Positions 21,601-29,805 of a stretch of 64,000 nt of DNA are shown here, piece after piece. The notes under the pieces were generated by a model. The model ran no database searches. It was not told where the DNA came from and was given only the letters and a program-made list of their open reading frames with translations. The first letter of the stretch is position 1. Each line of letters begins with the position of its first letter. The DNA comes from Pycnococcus provasolii (lineage: Eukaryota > Chlorophyta > Pseudoscourfieldiophyceae > Pseudoscourfieldiales): contig CP150560.1 in assembly GCA_049487715.1 (NCBI GenBank), forward strand, positions 661,790-725,789. The letters run 5' to 3'. Both the position numbers and the translations under genes were made by a program.

Positions 21601-22150
21601 CTGCAACTACCGCCGGTGGTTGTTCAGGCTGCTTTTCGCCGTTGCCACGCATTTGTGCGACAAGGCGTTGCACGTGTTTGTCGTCGATCTCCCCGTGCGC
21701 CTCGAATCCGTGGCACCTCTCCATGTCGAACCCAGCCTGTTTTGCGAGTTCGTACACGCTCGGTTCGTACCTGATCGTGAAGCAGAAGTACTCCTCCTGC
21801 GCGATCTCCGCCTCGCGTGTCATTTTTGGCGACGGAGGCACGGCAGGTGGCGGGTGGTGAAGCGTCGGGTCGAGCGCGTCTGCGATGTCCTGCGCGTCGT
21901 GCGCCTGCACGTCGTCGGAAGGCTGCAGGACGAGTCTCTCCGCCTTGCGCGCTTCCTTGGCTCTTCTCGCCACCAGGGCGGCGTTGCGCGCCAGCTCGAG
22001 CTGGTTTCTTTGACTTCTGATTGCCTCCGCTCGCTGCCTGTATGCTAGCACGAGTCCTGTGGCGAACGCCGCGAGCACGACGGCAACGAGGACGACGCGT
22101 TGTCGCGTTGCTCCTCCGTGAGGCTTGCGCGAGGCCATCGTGGGCGCCAT
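18605..22150 (-). CDS. Type II membrane glycosyltransferase (GT77/Nucleotid_trans-like) with proline-rich stalk
   Basis: 1,181 residues. A short cytosolic basic segment is followed by a signal anchor (VVLVAVVLAAFATGLVLAY, about 20-38). Then comes a charged/coiled region to about 300 and a hydroxyproline-rich-protein-like stalk of PPPSPPPPP units (about 310-390). The luminal domain (about 395-650) has GRVMALDVRHQG, DAILVFVDDDDEL and VLVVDNDVALLADPFDFV, whose DND is the expected DxD metal/nucleotide-sugar motif, and PCLDGGMLFMDARLGG. This matches the nucleotide-diphospho-sugar transferase family that includes extensin arabinosyl- and galactan/xylosyltransferases. The remaining C-terminal half is unique, with a highly charged helix (about 985-1045). 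Golgi location inferred. Substrate unknown; self-modification of the stalk is conceivable. ATG at 22150. Confidence 0.75.
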   Translation of the reverse strand: MAPTMASRKPHGGATRQRVVLVAVVLAAFATGLVLAYRQRAEAIRSQRNQLELARNAALVARRAKEARKAERLVLQPSDDVQAHDAQDIADALDPTLHHPPPAVPPSPKMTREAEIAQEEYFCFTIRYEPSVYELAKQAGFDMERCHGFEAHGEIDDKHVQRLVAQMRGNGEKQPEQPPAVVAAVGAAQAAREARAAAPAADPDPVGPQPPPPVPPRLRVRHRSSVLQPQVVWSDGDATSADGHQKVSKMLEGVFDDPGTNVDGRWARHEPLHRRNGGGRGWRVAIPKPENRAKTERNVAINPYRYSMRPPPPSPPPPNIPPIPPSQPPPPPPNPPPSPPPPPSPYAPQFPPPFAPPPPPPPSPPPPPSPPPPPSPPPPLPPWSPQRSSIAVHESRRSKGRVMALDVRHQGVDLPDYEFALALKTRSWNGDAILVFVDDDDELDLAANVNAHLTELGYDHVMFVTLTNHAKTCNYLMAGGVVACVGSSFGWSSEYEQGLDAAEYHANTAPGQARLQARQLKRLRMELATAHYVGVAAQKGIGVLVVDNDVALLADPFDFVDTARRRVSGLGGDDPISAAFIASPDVCPRWEMGSNEGASDTTQCCPRPGDELAEANRWPCLDGGMLFMDARLGGGIGGIRSNGAAMNLIKAWEERAQENLRDMLREVMQPVVALGMVRGGVAAASWGWGRGAFEVVVREAMQSAEGHAFVPAWADAGGDAEFTAHPRRLARPNATIEAPIGKHGENIRYAEGIAVLSPRRISTLQGGEAEWRARRLHGAAFDALAVARPGSAGGAKGHPSASPALGKRFILRAHGWYEARAGASSSHTQLSSRLQLGSSPLAGEKLLGNTRALALAGADGTRGRGHANITRAASPQWRAQVHRLLAIAAVAKRSLVPPTVDCGGLRSRGFQPSDVVMAGRLEPFACYFNTGNLLDKEAVARCGANAEIVHPAALRAPNFEDADEWSTAERYASEAERRAREKQKDVDAKERAEREEREAEEIRKEREIKTKDTHVKSAPKKLKKKKGESSRIPHGPNPERGLRRGLLAKMGETAASTGRLFSSRKHQKHAAHADAPVVDLSTIAIVPENRTQFEEWDQSAGTPADVLTLDAEEWMDPDYFVDAADIRALFDAVEHENGDVKGEAVPLVYATLGSMRAVPRVTNLSVIERERLEKLFGRCPI

Positions 22151-22291
22151 ACCTCACTGGTGACTGGTGTGGCAGTGGCGCAGCACTGGACTGGTGATGC
22201 CGACTGGCGCGCGGATTTCACGATCGGAAGAAGCACGGAACCTCGCACGCCTATGTACCTATATACGGCATCGGATTGACATCGTGGCGAT

Positions 22292-22659
22292 ATGAATGAC
22301 ATCACGAACCTGCGACCATTACGTCAGGTAGGTGTTCCTTAAGGGGCACACAGCTCATATGCGACTCACCCGTCCCGTTCCCGTTCCGGCCATTCAACCG
22401 GTGCTGTCTCAAGAACGAGGACGGGTCGCCGTACGTCCCGGCCGAACCCGCGTGGGGATGCAAGGGCGGCGACAACCCGTGGTGGGACGCCGTGCCTGAG
22501 CCGAAGCACCCAAACGACCCGGACTGGCTCGTTGATAAAATCAAGGCGCTCGAGGTGGATGGACATGGACTCGGCAGCGTCGGAGACTTTGACGGGGACG
22601 CGACGCCAGGCTTCTTCGCAAAGCCGGAAGACATTACGGAGTTCGTGCCAAAGACTTGA
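22292..22659 (+). CDS. Small acidic Cys/Trp-containing protein, possible very short intron
   Basis: Plus-strand 22354-22659 is an open, clearly protein-like frame (about 101 codons: FRPFNRCCLKNEDGSPYVP, EPAWGCKGGDNPWWDAVPEP, WLVDKIKALEVDGHG, GDFDGDATPGFFAKP, stop TGA 22657). It lacks its own ATG and is preceded by an in-frame TGA at 22297. A start at ATG 22292 (MNDITNLRPLRQ) joins it in phase 0 if a 26-base segment 22328-22353 (GTAGGT...CACACAG) is removed as an intron. That would be far shorter than the other introns here. Lies between the divergent proline-rich glycosyltransferase and the convergent helicase-like gene. No family recognised. Confidence 0.45.
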
Positions 22660-22687
22660 AAGCACGCGTTGCAAATGTTACAAAATC

Positions 22688-23491
22688 TCACACGCCAATC
22701 TGGCCCGCGACGTTCGCGAGAGACGCCAGGTTTTCGCTGATTGGCTGGTCAAGGTGCGAGAGGTACGCCTTGAGCGGCGCCGCCGCAGCAGCATCGCCGG
22801 GACATAGCAGGCTGAATACGCGCAGCGCGCACGCCACGCCGCCCGGCTGCACATCTTTTTTTCCGAGAGCGCCTCGTTTACTCCGCGCCTGCCACTTTTC
22901 CTCGAGTCGCGCGGCGCGCGCCTCGTGCGCGCCGGCACACAGCTTTTCAAAGCGCGCAAACGACCTCGGGAAGTCGTAGAGCGCAAGCACGTTGATGGCG
23001 GACAGGTCGACACCCGCGTGCCTCTGGTGCTCGAACGTGGTGACGAGCGTCGGTGCGACCCCGCTTCGAAACCGGCGCACGATGTCGTCCACCTGTGCGT
23101 AGTCTGTCTTGCTTGATATGTACGGCACGCCTCCGAGTTCCTTCGCAAGTTCTTCCGCGGTCGCAGCGTTGCGCACGAGCACGAGTGAAAGGCACGTTCT
23201 CGCGCGTTCCCTTTCGCTCGCAATCGCCTTTGTTAGCCTTGCTGCACGTTTTTGTTCCGCCATGACGTCTGCGACGTGCTCGGTAATGAAGCTAGGCGGC
23301 GGGAGCACCCGCTCCTCTTCTTCTTCACGCATGGCCATGTCCTCGTCATCTTCGTCGTCCAGTTCGTTCCCGCCGTCGTTTCTTCGTGACGCCGGTGCGT
23401 TTTGTGGTTCCACCGCCTTTCGAGATAAGCGCAGGGACCTGTTCGCGTCAGCGATTCTCAGCTCTGCTAAGAACTCTGCGTTGTGGCACAT
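22688..23491 (-). CDS. Helicase C-terminal-like protein, divergent and lacking the first RecA domain
   Basis: From ATG 23491 the product is 267 residues: a basic N-terminus with an acidic ELDDEDDED cluster, then a domain like the second RecA fold of SF2/DEAD-box RNA helicases. LSLVLVRNAATAEELAKEL corresponds to motif IV and VTTFEHQRHAGVDLSAINVL to the motif V region. ALYDFPRSFARFEKLCAGA takes the place of YDLP...HRxGRTGR, with the catalytic arginines missing. The frame stays open about 200 bases upstream of the ATG without another ATG (reading GASTGGHKAGRGQRDVVVDV and then KARQNVKTKGKRKG), so a 5' exon may exist. The basic tract suggests nuclear or nucleolar location. An accessory pre-rRNA role is possible; enzymatic activity is unlikely. 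Confidence 0.5.
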   Translation of the reverse strand: MCHNAEFLAELRIADANRSLRLSRKAVEPQNAPASRRNDGGNELDDEDDEDMAMREEEEERVLPPPSFITEHVADVMAEQKRAARLTKAIASERERARTCLSLVLVRNAATAEELAKELGGVPYISSKTDYAQVDDIVRRFRSGVAPTLVTTFEHQRHAGVDLSAINVLALYDFPRSFARFEKLCAGAHEARAARLEEKWQARSKRGALGKKDVQPGGVACALRVFSLLCPGDAAAAAPLKAYLSHLDQPISENLASLANVAGQIGV

Positions 23492-23914
23492 GCCCTTTCT
23501 CTTTCCCTTGGTTTTGACGTTCTGGCGCGCCTTCACGTCGACCACCACATCTCGTTGCCCGCGCCCCGCCTTATGACCACCAGTAGACGCACCACCCCCC
23601 CACCACTCGCAGGATTTTTCTTGCGCGCGTGTCTCCTCTTCGACTTGGCCAACGACCTCTGCGCGAAGTCCACCGTCATCACGCCACGGTCACTCCAACC
23701 AGCCACGCCAACCAGGGAGGGGGAAGAAGAACTGAAGGGTCCAGGGGCGCAATGCAATAATGGCCAATGGCGGCGGGGAACCCAACCCCTAACTTACCCA
23801 AAATCGGAATGATTGATTGAATTCGGGGTTGGGTTTGGGGACTTCTCCCTCCCTCCATTCGGGAAACTCCCAAGGGCGGCTGGCTGACCTTTATTTTATT
23901 TATTTGTCTCCATC

Positions 23915-24874
23915 ATGGCGAAAGATAAAAAGAAGGCGTCGAAGAAGTCTCAGGCTCGGAGTGCAGACGCCTGCGACGACGGGTACGTTTCCGCCGAAGA
24001 CGAAGACTACGACCCGCTGAAAGATAAGTCCGCACCCAAGGACGAAAGGCAGGAACTCGACGCTAATGCGGGGTTTGGCATACCAGGGGCGTCGTCAGCG
24101 GCTCTCCTCATCGCACAGCAGCGATCCGTCAAGCAGCAGCTTGCAGAGCGCAGAAAGGCGGGATACGTTGACAGCGTCTGGACGAAGCTGAAAGAAGCTA
24201 CGAGAGCACCTACGCCGGTTATGCACATACCCAGCTTTCAGCAAAGAGCAGCCATGCCACGTGCGGTCGTCGTCAGGGGATCGGGCACGTTCCAAACGCC
24301 GACGACGACGGCGACGACAACAGCAACAGCGCAAGCAGCGACGACGGCAGCGCCAGAATCGGCGGAGGCGGCGCTTGCAACGCTATCGCACACACAAACG
24401 TTCGACGGAAATGACGAACAAAGTGTCAACGCCTCGCGCGTATCAGCAGCAGCCGACGCGCTCGCAGTTGCAAGGGAGGCGGCACTGGCTGCTATGCCGC
24501 GCGCGGGACTCGTGCGTGTCACGGAGCAGCGCAACTTTGCAGGAAAGACGGTCGAAGTCGCGCGCACTGTGAAGGCTGGGAGTAAGGCGCACGCCGCGGC
24601 TGAGAAGCGTAAGGCAGCGACGGGCGTCGACGCGGTTCTAGGCGCGTTGGAAAAGAAGCAGAAGGTGACAGTCACGGAAAAAAGCCGCGCAGACTGGGAA
24701 ACGCACAAGGAGAAGGCTGATCTCACGGAGGAACTCGAAAAACACAAGCGGAGTGGCGGTGCATACCTTGCACAGCAGGACTTTCTCAAGCGCACGGAAT
24801 TGCGGCAGTGGGAAAAGGGAAAGTCGACGGCGGCGCAGGCGGCACCTGCAGCTACCGCCCCGCGTGCGAGGTGA
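23915..24874 (+). CDS. SWC5: BCNT/CFDP1-domain protein (Swc5-like, SWR1 chromatin-remodelling subunit)
   Basis: 319 residues. The N-terminus is basic (KDKKKASKKSQ) and followed by an acidic stretch YVSAEDEDYDP, the type used by Swc5 to contact H2A-H2B. The middle is Ala/Thr-rich and disordered. The C-terminal 80 residues are the BCNT domain: VDAVLGALEKKQKVTVTEKS, RADWETHKEKADLTEELEKH, GGAYLAQQDFLKRTELRQWE. In yeast and plants this subunit supports H2A.Z exchange by SWR1. Length is normal for the family. ATG 23915 is preceded by a short AT-rich leader. CTAACTTACCC near 23787 is a telomere-like word in the promoter. Nuclear location is inferred from family and composition. Confidence 0.88.
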   Translation: MAKDKKKASKKSQARSADACDDGYVSAEDEDYDPLKDKSAPKDERQELDANAGFGIPGASSAALLIAQQRSVKQQLAERRKAGYVDSVWTKLKEATRAPTPVMHIPSFQQRAAMPRAVVVRGSGTFQTPTTTATTTATAQAATTAAPESAEAALATLSHTQTFDGNDEQSVNASRVSAAADALAVAREAALAAMPRAGLVRVTEQRNFAGKTVEVARTVKAGSKAHAAAEKRKAATGVDAVLGALEKKQKVTVTEKSRADWETHKEKADLTEELEKHKRSGGAYLAQQDFLKRTELRQWEKGKSTAAQAAPAATAPRAR

Positions 24875-25126
24875 ACGTGATGTCCTTCGGCGTTTGCTTG
24901 TTTCTTGTAAGAAGATCCTACATTACTGTTTTCATTTCCAGTTTTCTGTTTGATTTTTTGTGTCACCGTCTCACTGATGATCAAGTGTGCGTCTTTCTCT
25001 CACCGAATCATTCCCTCGGGAAGAAAAAAAAAAAGAGATTGGCGGTTTTTTTTTTGGAATAGCACTATTGTGTGGTACGTTCGTTACTCATCTTCATCCT
25101 CTTCCCCCTAATGCTAGCGAACACCC

Positions 25127-26995
25127 TTACATACCTTGGCGGCTTGCATTCTCGATAGGTGCAAGCGCACGACGCGGCGCAAAGGCCGGATTGTCGTACG
25201 TCTTCGTTGCACGCATCAAAGTCTGCTTAACCCGGCTCCTCTTGAGCTCCTCCTGCGCCTTCTGCGCCTCCTCCCACTCGAGTTCCTCGGTGGTCTTCAC
25301 CGGAGCTGCGGCAACCCTGACTCGTTTCGTCGAGCGTAACGCGGGACTCTTCGGCGCCGTCAGCTTGGGCGCCGGCACGGGTGCAGAGGTGCCAGCGCTG
25401 GCGGCGCCGCGCAGTGCACGCTGCATGCTTCTCGTCTGCAGCTCCCTGCTCCTCTTGAGCTCATCCTGCGCCTTCTGCGCCTCCTCCCACTCGAGTTCCT
25501 CTGTGGTCTTCACCGGAGCTGCGGCAACCTTGACTCGTTTCGTCGAGCGTAACGCGGGACTCTTCGGCGCCGTCAGCTTGGGCGCCGGCACGGGTGCAGA
25601 GGTGCCAGCGCTGGCGGCGCCGCGCAGTGCACGCTGCATGCTTCTCGTCTGCAGCTCCCTGCTCCTCTTGAGCTCCTCCTGCGCCTTCTGCGCCTCCTCC
25701 CACTCGAGTTCCTCTGTGGTCTTCACCGGAGCTGCGGCAACCTTGACTCGTTTCGTCGAGCGTAACGCGGGACTCTTCGGCGCCGTCAGCTTGGGCGCCG
25801 GCGCGGGTGCAGAGGTGCCAGCGCTGGCGGCGCCGCGCAGTGCACGCTGCATGCTTCTCGTCTGCAGCTCCCTGCTCCTCTTGAGCTCCTCCTGCGCCTT
25901 CTGCGCCTCCTCCCACTCGAGTTCCTCGGTGGTTTTCTGCCCTGCGGCAACGCGCTTTCGCGTGGATCGCAGTGCAGGACTCTGGGGAATGGTAAGCTTC
26001 GACGGAGACGCGCCCATGACTGGTGCCGGTCCCGCGCCGTGCAGTGCACGTTGCATGTACTCCTCCTGTCGCTTGCGCTTGCGCGCCAATTCGCGCTGAG
26101 CCTTTTGAGCCTCCTCCGCCTCGCGATCCTCCGTCGTCTTTTGGGCAGCAGCAGCAGCTGGCTTGGCGTCGGCCGTGCGTCGAACACGACGCGTCGAGCG
26201 CAGAGCTGGGCTCTTCGGTTGCGTGAGTGCTGTGGCAACGGCGGCTTTGGTTGTTGCTGTGCCCGCGTTTGCTTTATCGTTCGTCGTGCCACCACGCAGT
26301 GCACGCTGCATGCTCCTCGTCTGCAGCGCCCTGCTCCTCTTGAACTCCTCCTGCGCCTCCTGCGCCTCCTCCCACTCTCGTTCTTCAGTCGTTTTCGTGT
26401 CAGCGACAGGTCGTCGTCGTGCCGTTGATCGCAGCGCGGGGCTCTTAGGGTTAGTGAGTTTGGGTTCCCACTTTCGTTTTTTCGTCGGCGGGGCTGGAGC
26501 GGCGTCGGCAGGCTCTTCTTGCACGGTATGCTTTTGGGTTCTTTTGGTGTTCGATCTGGTTGCCCGCTTTGTCGTGGTGTTGGCGTTGGCTGTGTTGTCC
26601 TTTGCTGCTGCTGCTGCTGCTGTAGTTGTAGTTGTTGTTGTCGCTGCGGCAGGCGTCGGTTGTATTTGTTGTGTCGTTGCGTGTGGTTGCTGCGACGCTG
26701 ACGCTGCCGCCGCCGCCGCCGGGTTCGCTTTTGTCCCCAAGTCTTCCCTGATAGTTTCTGAGATGTAGGCAGTAGGAGTGTCGTTCTCGTTTTCTTCCAC
26801 GGAAGCGTATCCTTGGAAGTAGGTGTCGAGTGCTTCCTGCTCCTGCTGCTGCCTCTCAACCGAGTCCAAAAGAGCAGGGTTACTCCTAAAAGCAGCCCCC
26901 TCCAAGCTTCCCAGGCACACTGATGAGGAGAAGTCGACGTATCGCGGCGCGTCGTACTCGTAAGGAACGTGAGCATGAGCATGAGGAGGAGGCAT
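25127..26995 (-). CDS. Tandem-repeat protein with TPX2-like KSPALRSTKR / EELEWEEAQKAQEE motifs
   Basis: 622 residues from ATG 26995 (upstream in-frame codons are GTG only). The N-terminal 90 residues contain DAPRYVDFSSSVCLGSLEG; a Thr/Ala/Gln-rich low-complexity zone follows. From about residue 170 on come six to seven repeats of a two-part motif, KLTxPKSPALRSTxR then TTEELEWEEAQKAQEELKRS, plus ELQTRSMQRALRG. The alternation resembles the TPX2 pattern (PKTPxLxTxxR followed by TxEExExEExxK), which binds microtubules or importin. This similarity is by eye and moderate. The last three repeats are almost identical at DNA level with an exact 213-bp (71-residue) period, indicating recent duplication. 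A spindle or nuclear protein is plausible. Ends ALAPIENASRQGM. Confidence 0.65.
   Translation of the reverse strand: MPPPHAHAHVPYEYDAPRYVDFSSSVCLGSLEGAAFRSNPALLDSVERQQQEQEALDTYFQGYASVEENENDTPTAYISETIREDLGTKANPAAAAAASASQQPHATTQQIQPTPAAATTTTTTTAAAAAAKDNTANANTTTKRATRSNTKRTQKHTVQEEPADAAPAPPTKKRKWEPKLTNPKSPALRSTARRRPVADTKTTEEREWEEAQEAQEEFKRSRALQTRSMQRALRGGTTNDKANAGTATTKAAVATALTQPKSPALRSTRRVRRTADAKPAAAAAQKTTEDREAEEAQKAQRELARKRKRQEEYMQRALHGAGPAPVMGASPSKLTIPQSPALRSTRKRVAAGQKTTEELEWEEAQKAQEELKRSRELQTRSMQRALRGAASAGTSAPAPAPKLTAPKSPALRSTKRVKVAAAPVKTTEELEWEEAQKAQEELKRSRELQTRSMQRALRGAASAGTSAPVPAPKLTAPKSPALRSTKRVKVAAAPVKTTEELEWEEAQKAQDELKRSRELQTRSMQRALRGAASAGTSAPVPAPKLTAPKSPALRSTKRVRVAAAPVKTTEELEWEEAQKAQEELKRSRVKQTLMRATKTYDNPAFAPRRALAPIENASRQGM
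25238..25880 (-). repeat. 213-bp tandem repeat, three near-identical copies
   Basis: The block beginning CCTCTTGAGCTC recurs at 25238, 25451, 25664 and 25877, exactly 213 bp apart. The units differ by only a few bases (CTCATC versus CTCCTC, GGCACG versus GGCGCG). It encodes the 71-residue repeats of the TPX2-like protein; further upstream copies are diverged. Confidence 0.92.
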
Positions 26996-27977
26996 GGCGC
27001 ACGAAAGCAAGAGAGTGGAATGAAAAATGAAATGACTTGCTTGTCCTGGGAAAAAAAGAGGTGAGGTCTGTCCGGGAGGGCGTTTGAAGTTTCCAGGAAG
27101 AAAAGAAACACGTCGGAAGAAACACACGCGAACTCGAAATGGAACTGAAGTTCAGAGTCGGGGTTGTGAATCGGACATCGGATGCCCCCTTTTTTTTCTA
27201 ATTCTCCCTCCTGGTTCACACACTTCCATGCAGGCAGCAGGTGGTTTGATGAGGTCCGGACTCCGGAAGGGGAGGGGTCTCGCCTTATCGTAGGGGTCCC
27301 CTGTCCCCTATGTATTTCGTTTTCGGGGCGTGTGTGTGCATTTCTTTGGTCGTGTGTGCATGTCTTTGGTCGTGGGCTTTGGTCGTGTGGGCTTTTGGTC
27401 GTGGGCATTTGGTCGTGTGGCTTTCCTTTCCGTGGGTTTGCAATGCTCTTCTTCCGTGGGAAAAAAAGGGTAACAATTAAAATCCATGCGAGGAAATGCT
27501 GGTGGGTCCCCTCCCCCTCTAAAAAGACCTCCCTTTTTATTAAAATACTTCCTGTGGTCTCTGGGGGAGAGGTTTGGGCGAGACAGATGTTTGGTGCCCG
27601 AGAGGTGTGTGTTTTTCCTCCCCTCTCCCCTCCGGCAAAACTCCGTCAACGTCTCTCTGAAGTCTGCCTGGCCTTTTCTTCCGTATTCGCACGGGTCCCG
27701 TTTTCACACCTGGTATTTTATTTTACTAGTTCCATGGTGGCGACTTGAGTTCTTACCGGTATTGGTACTTGGAGCCTTGGAGGTCACGCAGCACAGCCCA
27801 TCATTTTCCTGGGCAGCACGCTCGTTTCGTCTCATCACATTCCCAGCACGCTTCTTGAGCAGCCCTTCCGAGTTCCGAGACTCTCCCTAGGTGGCAGCCT
27901 GGGGTCGGATCGTCTACTTCAGGTTCCCGGGATTCTGTGGGAGGATCACCACCACCACCTTCCTCATCATCATCCTG
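26996..27977. other. Intergenic region with GGTCGTG direct repeats
   Basis: Between the divergent repeat protein and the unknown organellar protein. 27335-27425 holds about seven imperfect copies of a 12-15 base unit built on TTTGGTCGTGKG. C- and G-runs flank 27500-27620. A CATCATCATC/GATGATGATG dyad lies at 27960-27988 across the next start. No gene is supported. Confidence 0.55.
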
Positions 27978-28568
27978 ATGATGATGATGTCTCGCACTCG
28001 TCCCGTTTCGCATCGTTCTTTCTCTCCTTCCTGCTCGTCGTCGTCGTCGTCGTCGTCGTCACCTGCATCTGCATCTGTGCCTGCCGTCACGTTAGCGGGA
28101 CTCGCGGACACAAAGAAACTAAAAGGTTTGGCCCGTCGGTGGATGGAGACGTCCGCCGACTCACTAAGTGCACGAATGCAACGTGACGTCGATCCTAGCG
28201 TGAAGGATGAGAAAGAACAACGAGCCGTCGACGCGTCCAACGATCTCGCCGCGCACTGCCTCGCGGATGGCGACGTCGAGTGCTGGGAAACAATCAAAAG
28301 TACCTCGCAAACACAAATGGACGGATACGTCGTCGGCTGCGCCATCCTCGCGAGGGACGTTCAGAGAGGAAAGCCCGTCGACGCGTGGTCGTCATTCTGG
28401 TTTGCCATGCTGCTCATGAACACCATTCCTTTCACACCCATATTCATTCAGCTTCTCGACAAAGTTCCAAACCTCCCGCAGGAAAAGTACATACCAAGCC
28501 AACTCACGCCGTCGGACGAACGACTTGCACGCGTCGTGCGTGCACGTGGCCGCAAAACGTCCCCTTGA
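27978..28568 (+). CDS. Unknown small protein with organellar-type N-terminus
   Basis: 196 residues from the first of four consecutive ATGs at 27978. Residues 1-40 are Arg/Ser/Ala-rich with no acidic residue, including a nine-serine run, like a plastid or mitochondrial transit peptide. The mature part has a charged helical region (KKLKGLARRWMETSADSL, then VKDEKEQRAVDASNDLAAHC and LADGDVECWETIK) and a single hydrophobic segment (FWFAMLLMNTIPFTPIFIQLL, about 145-165). The basic tail is ERLARVVRARGRKTSP. Composition argues for a real protein, but I recognise no family. It is convergent with ALG5, the stop codons being about 100 bases apart. Confidence 0.6.
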   Translation: MMMMSRTRPVSHRSFSPSCSSSSSSSSSPASASVPAVTLAGLADTKKLKGLARRWMETSADSLSARMQRDVDPSVKDEKEQRAVDASNDLAAHCLADGDVECWETIKSTSQTQMDGYVVGCAILARDVQRGKPVDAWSSFWFAMLLMNTIPFTPIFIQLLDKVPNLPQEKYIPSQLTPSDERLARVVRARGRKTSP

Positions 28569-28671
28569 GAACATCGTCGCCATTTTTTTTGTATACGTGT
28601 AACACCAAACCAACCAACCAACGCCATTTTGTTTTCTTTTTTTTATAAAAAAAAAATAGACACAAGTAAGG

Positions 28672-29655
28672 TTACACGTGTATCTGCCAGATTCCAAACG
28701 AGTACGCGACGACGCACGTGAACAGCTCCAAGGCTATGCTCGCAATGCCACTCATGCGAACTTTCGACCCAGGAATCTCGTTCCACGTCACGCTCACCTC
28801 CTTCACTGGCAAGCTCAACCGTTGTGCAAGATAGAACAACTCCACGTCGAATGCCCAACGGCGCAGACGGCAGTTCTCAAACAGCACACGAGCGGCGTCG
28901 CGGCTGAACAGCTTGAACCCACACTGCGTGTCCTTGACGTTCCTGACTCCAGCCACGAAGCGAACGAGCGCATGAAAGCCGTGCATGAGGAAGTTTCGAA
29001 GTGCGTTGCGACGTGCCACAGCCGCGCTGCTCTGCAAATGTGCACGGCTGCCTGCGACGACGCCTTCACCACCTAAACTTCTCATAGCATCCTCGAGGCG
29101 GTCGACGTCCGAAAACCGCGTCGCGCCGTCAGCATCCGCGAACAGCACGAACTTTCCTCGCGACGCTAGCGCGCCGCGACGCACAGCAGCACCCTTTCCG
29201 CAGTTACGACGCAGCTGAAGGCACCTCACGACATCCCCGCTGTACTTCCGTGCGTACCGCGCAGCCACGTCCTTGGTTCCGTCCGTGCTCCCGTCGTCGA
29301 CGACGATCACCTCGAAGGTGAAGTCCCCGTGCCCTCTCGTCTCGTCGCGACGCTTGCAGAGATATGCGAGAGCCTCGTCCATGAACAGTGGCAGTCTCTC
29401 CTCCTCGTTGTAAGCGGGGACGACCACCGACAGGTCGTGCCGAGCGACGGCGTCTCGGATCGACGGAAGCGGCGTGGGCGACGCCGACGTTCCCTCGACG
29501 GGGTCCCACGACGCGTCACTGAGCTCCGCCGCCACGGCGTCGAGCTGGCGCACCCAGCTCATCCACACACGCGTGAGGATCGCAATGAGCGGCACCAGCA
29601 TGACGGGCAGAGCCGGCCACAGCACCGGCCATAGCACGAGCACGTCGACGCCCAT
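28672..29655 (-). CDS. ALG5: Dolichyl-phosphate beta-glucosyltransferase (ALG5)
   Basis: ER enzyme that makes dolichyl-phosphate-glucose from UDP-glucose, the donor for glucosylation of the N-glycan precursor. 327 residues from ATG 29655. An N-terminal membrane segment (LVLWPVLWPALPVMLVPLIAIL) precedes a GT2 domain: LSVVVPAYNEEERLPLF, FEVIVVDDGSTDGTKDVA, NCGKGAAVRRGALASRGKFV, the DxD in LFADADGATRFSD, KDTQCGFKLFSRDAA and the C-terminal WAFDVELFYLAQRL and VTWNEIPGSKV. These are the ALG5 rather than DPM1 signatures. Length fits the family. The promoter contains the 19-bp element at 29775-29793 also found before the MBOAT gene. Confidence 0.94.
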   Translation of the reverse strand: MGVDVLVLWPVLWPALPVMLVPLIAILTRVWMSWVRQLDAVAAELSDASWDPVEGTSASPTPLPSIRDAVARHDLSVVVPAYNEEERLPLFMDEALAYLCKRRDETRGHGDFTFEVIVVDDGSTDGTKDVAARYARKYSGDVVRCLQLRRNCGKGAAVRRGALASRGKFVLFADADGATRFSDVDRLEDAMRSLGGEGVVAGSRAHLQSSAAVARRNALRNFLMHGFHALVRFVAGVRNVKDTQCGFKLFSRDAARVLFENCRLRRWAFDVELFYLAQRLSLPVKEVSVTWNEIPGSKVRMSGIASIALELFTCVVAYSFGIWQIHV

Positions 29656-29774
29656 CGCGAATCGGCGGTTTGAAGCTGGAGCGCAATTTTTTCGGTCAGA
29701 GATGGGTGATGGGGGCCAGAATGGGGATCCGTCGTGGAATATGTCCAGATAAGGGAGATTGGGGCCGGGCGGAT

Positions 29775-29793
29775 TTTTGGGATCCCGGTTGCG
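29775..29793. promoter_or_regulatory. Shared 19-bp promoter element, copy upstream of ALG5
   Basis: TTTTGGGATCCCGGTTGCG (plus strand) lies 120 bp upstream of the ALG5 ATG. An identical 19-mer lies 131 bp upstream of the MBOAT ATG (60061-60079), in the same orientation relative to the gene. Confidence 0.6.
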
Positions 29794-29805
29794 TATTATG
29801 AACAA

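Noticed and set aside
25238-25880. Tandem repeat as satellite DNA
   Set aside because: Unit length is a multiple of three and the frame continues through all copies, so it is coding duplication.
25127-27127. Extended N-terminus of the repeat protein from a GTG codon
   Set aside because: The first in-frame ATG is 26995, and the upstream residues look like untranslated leader.
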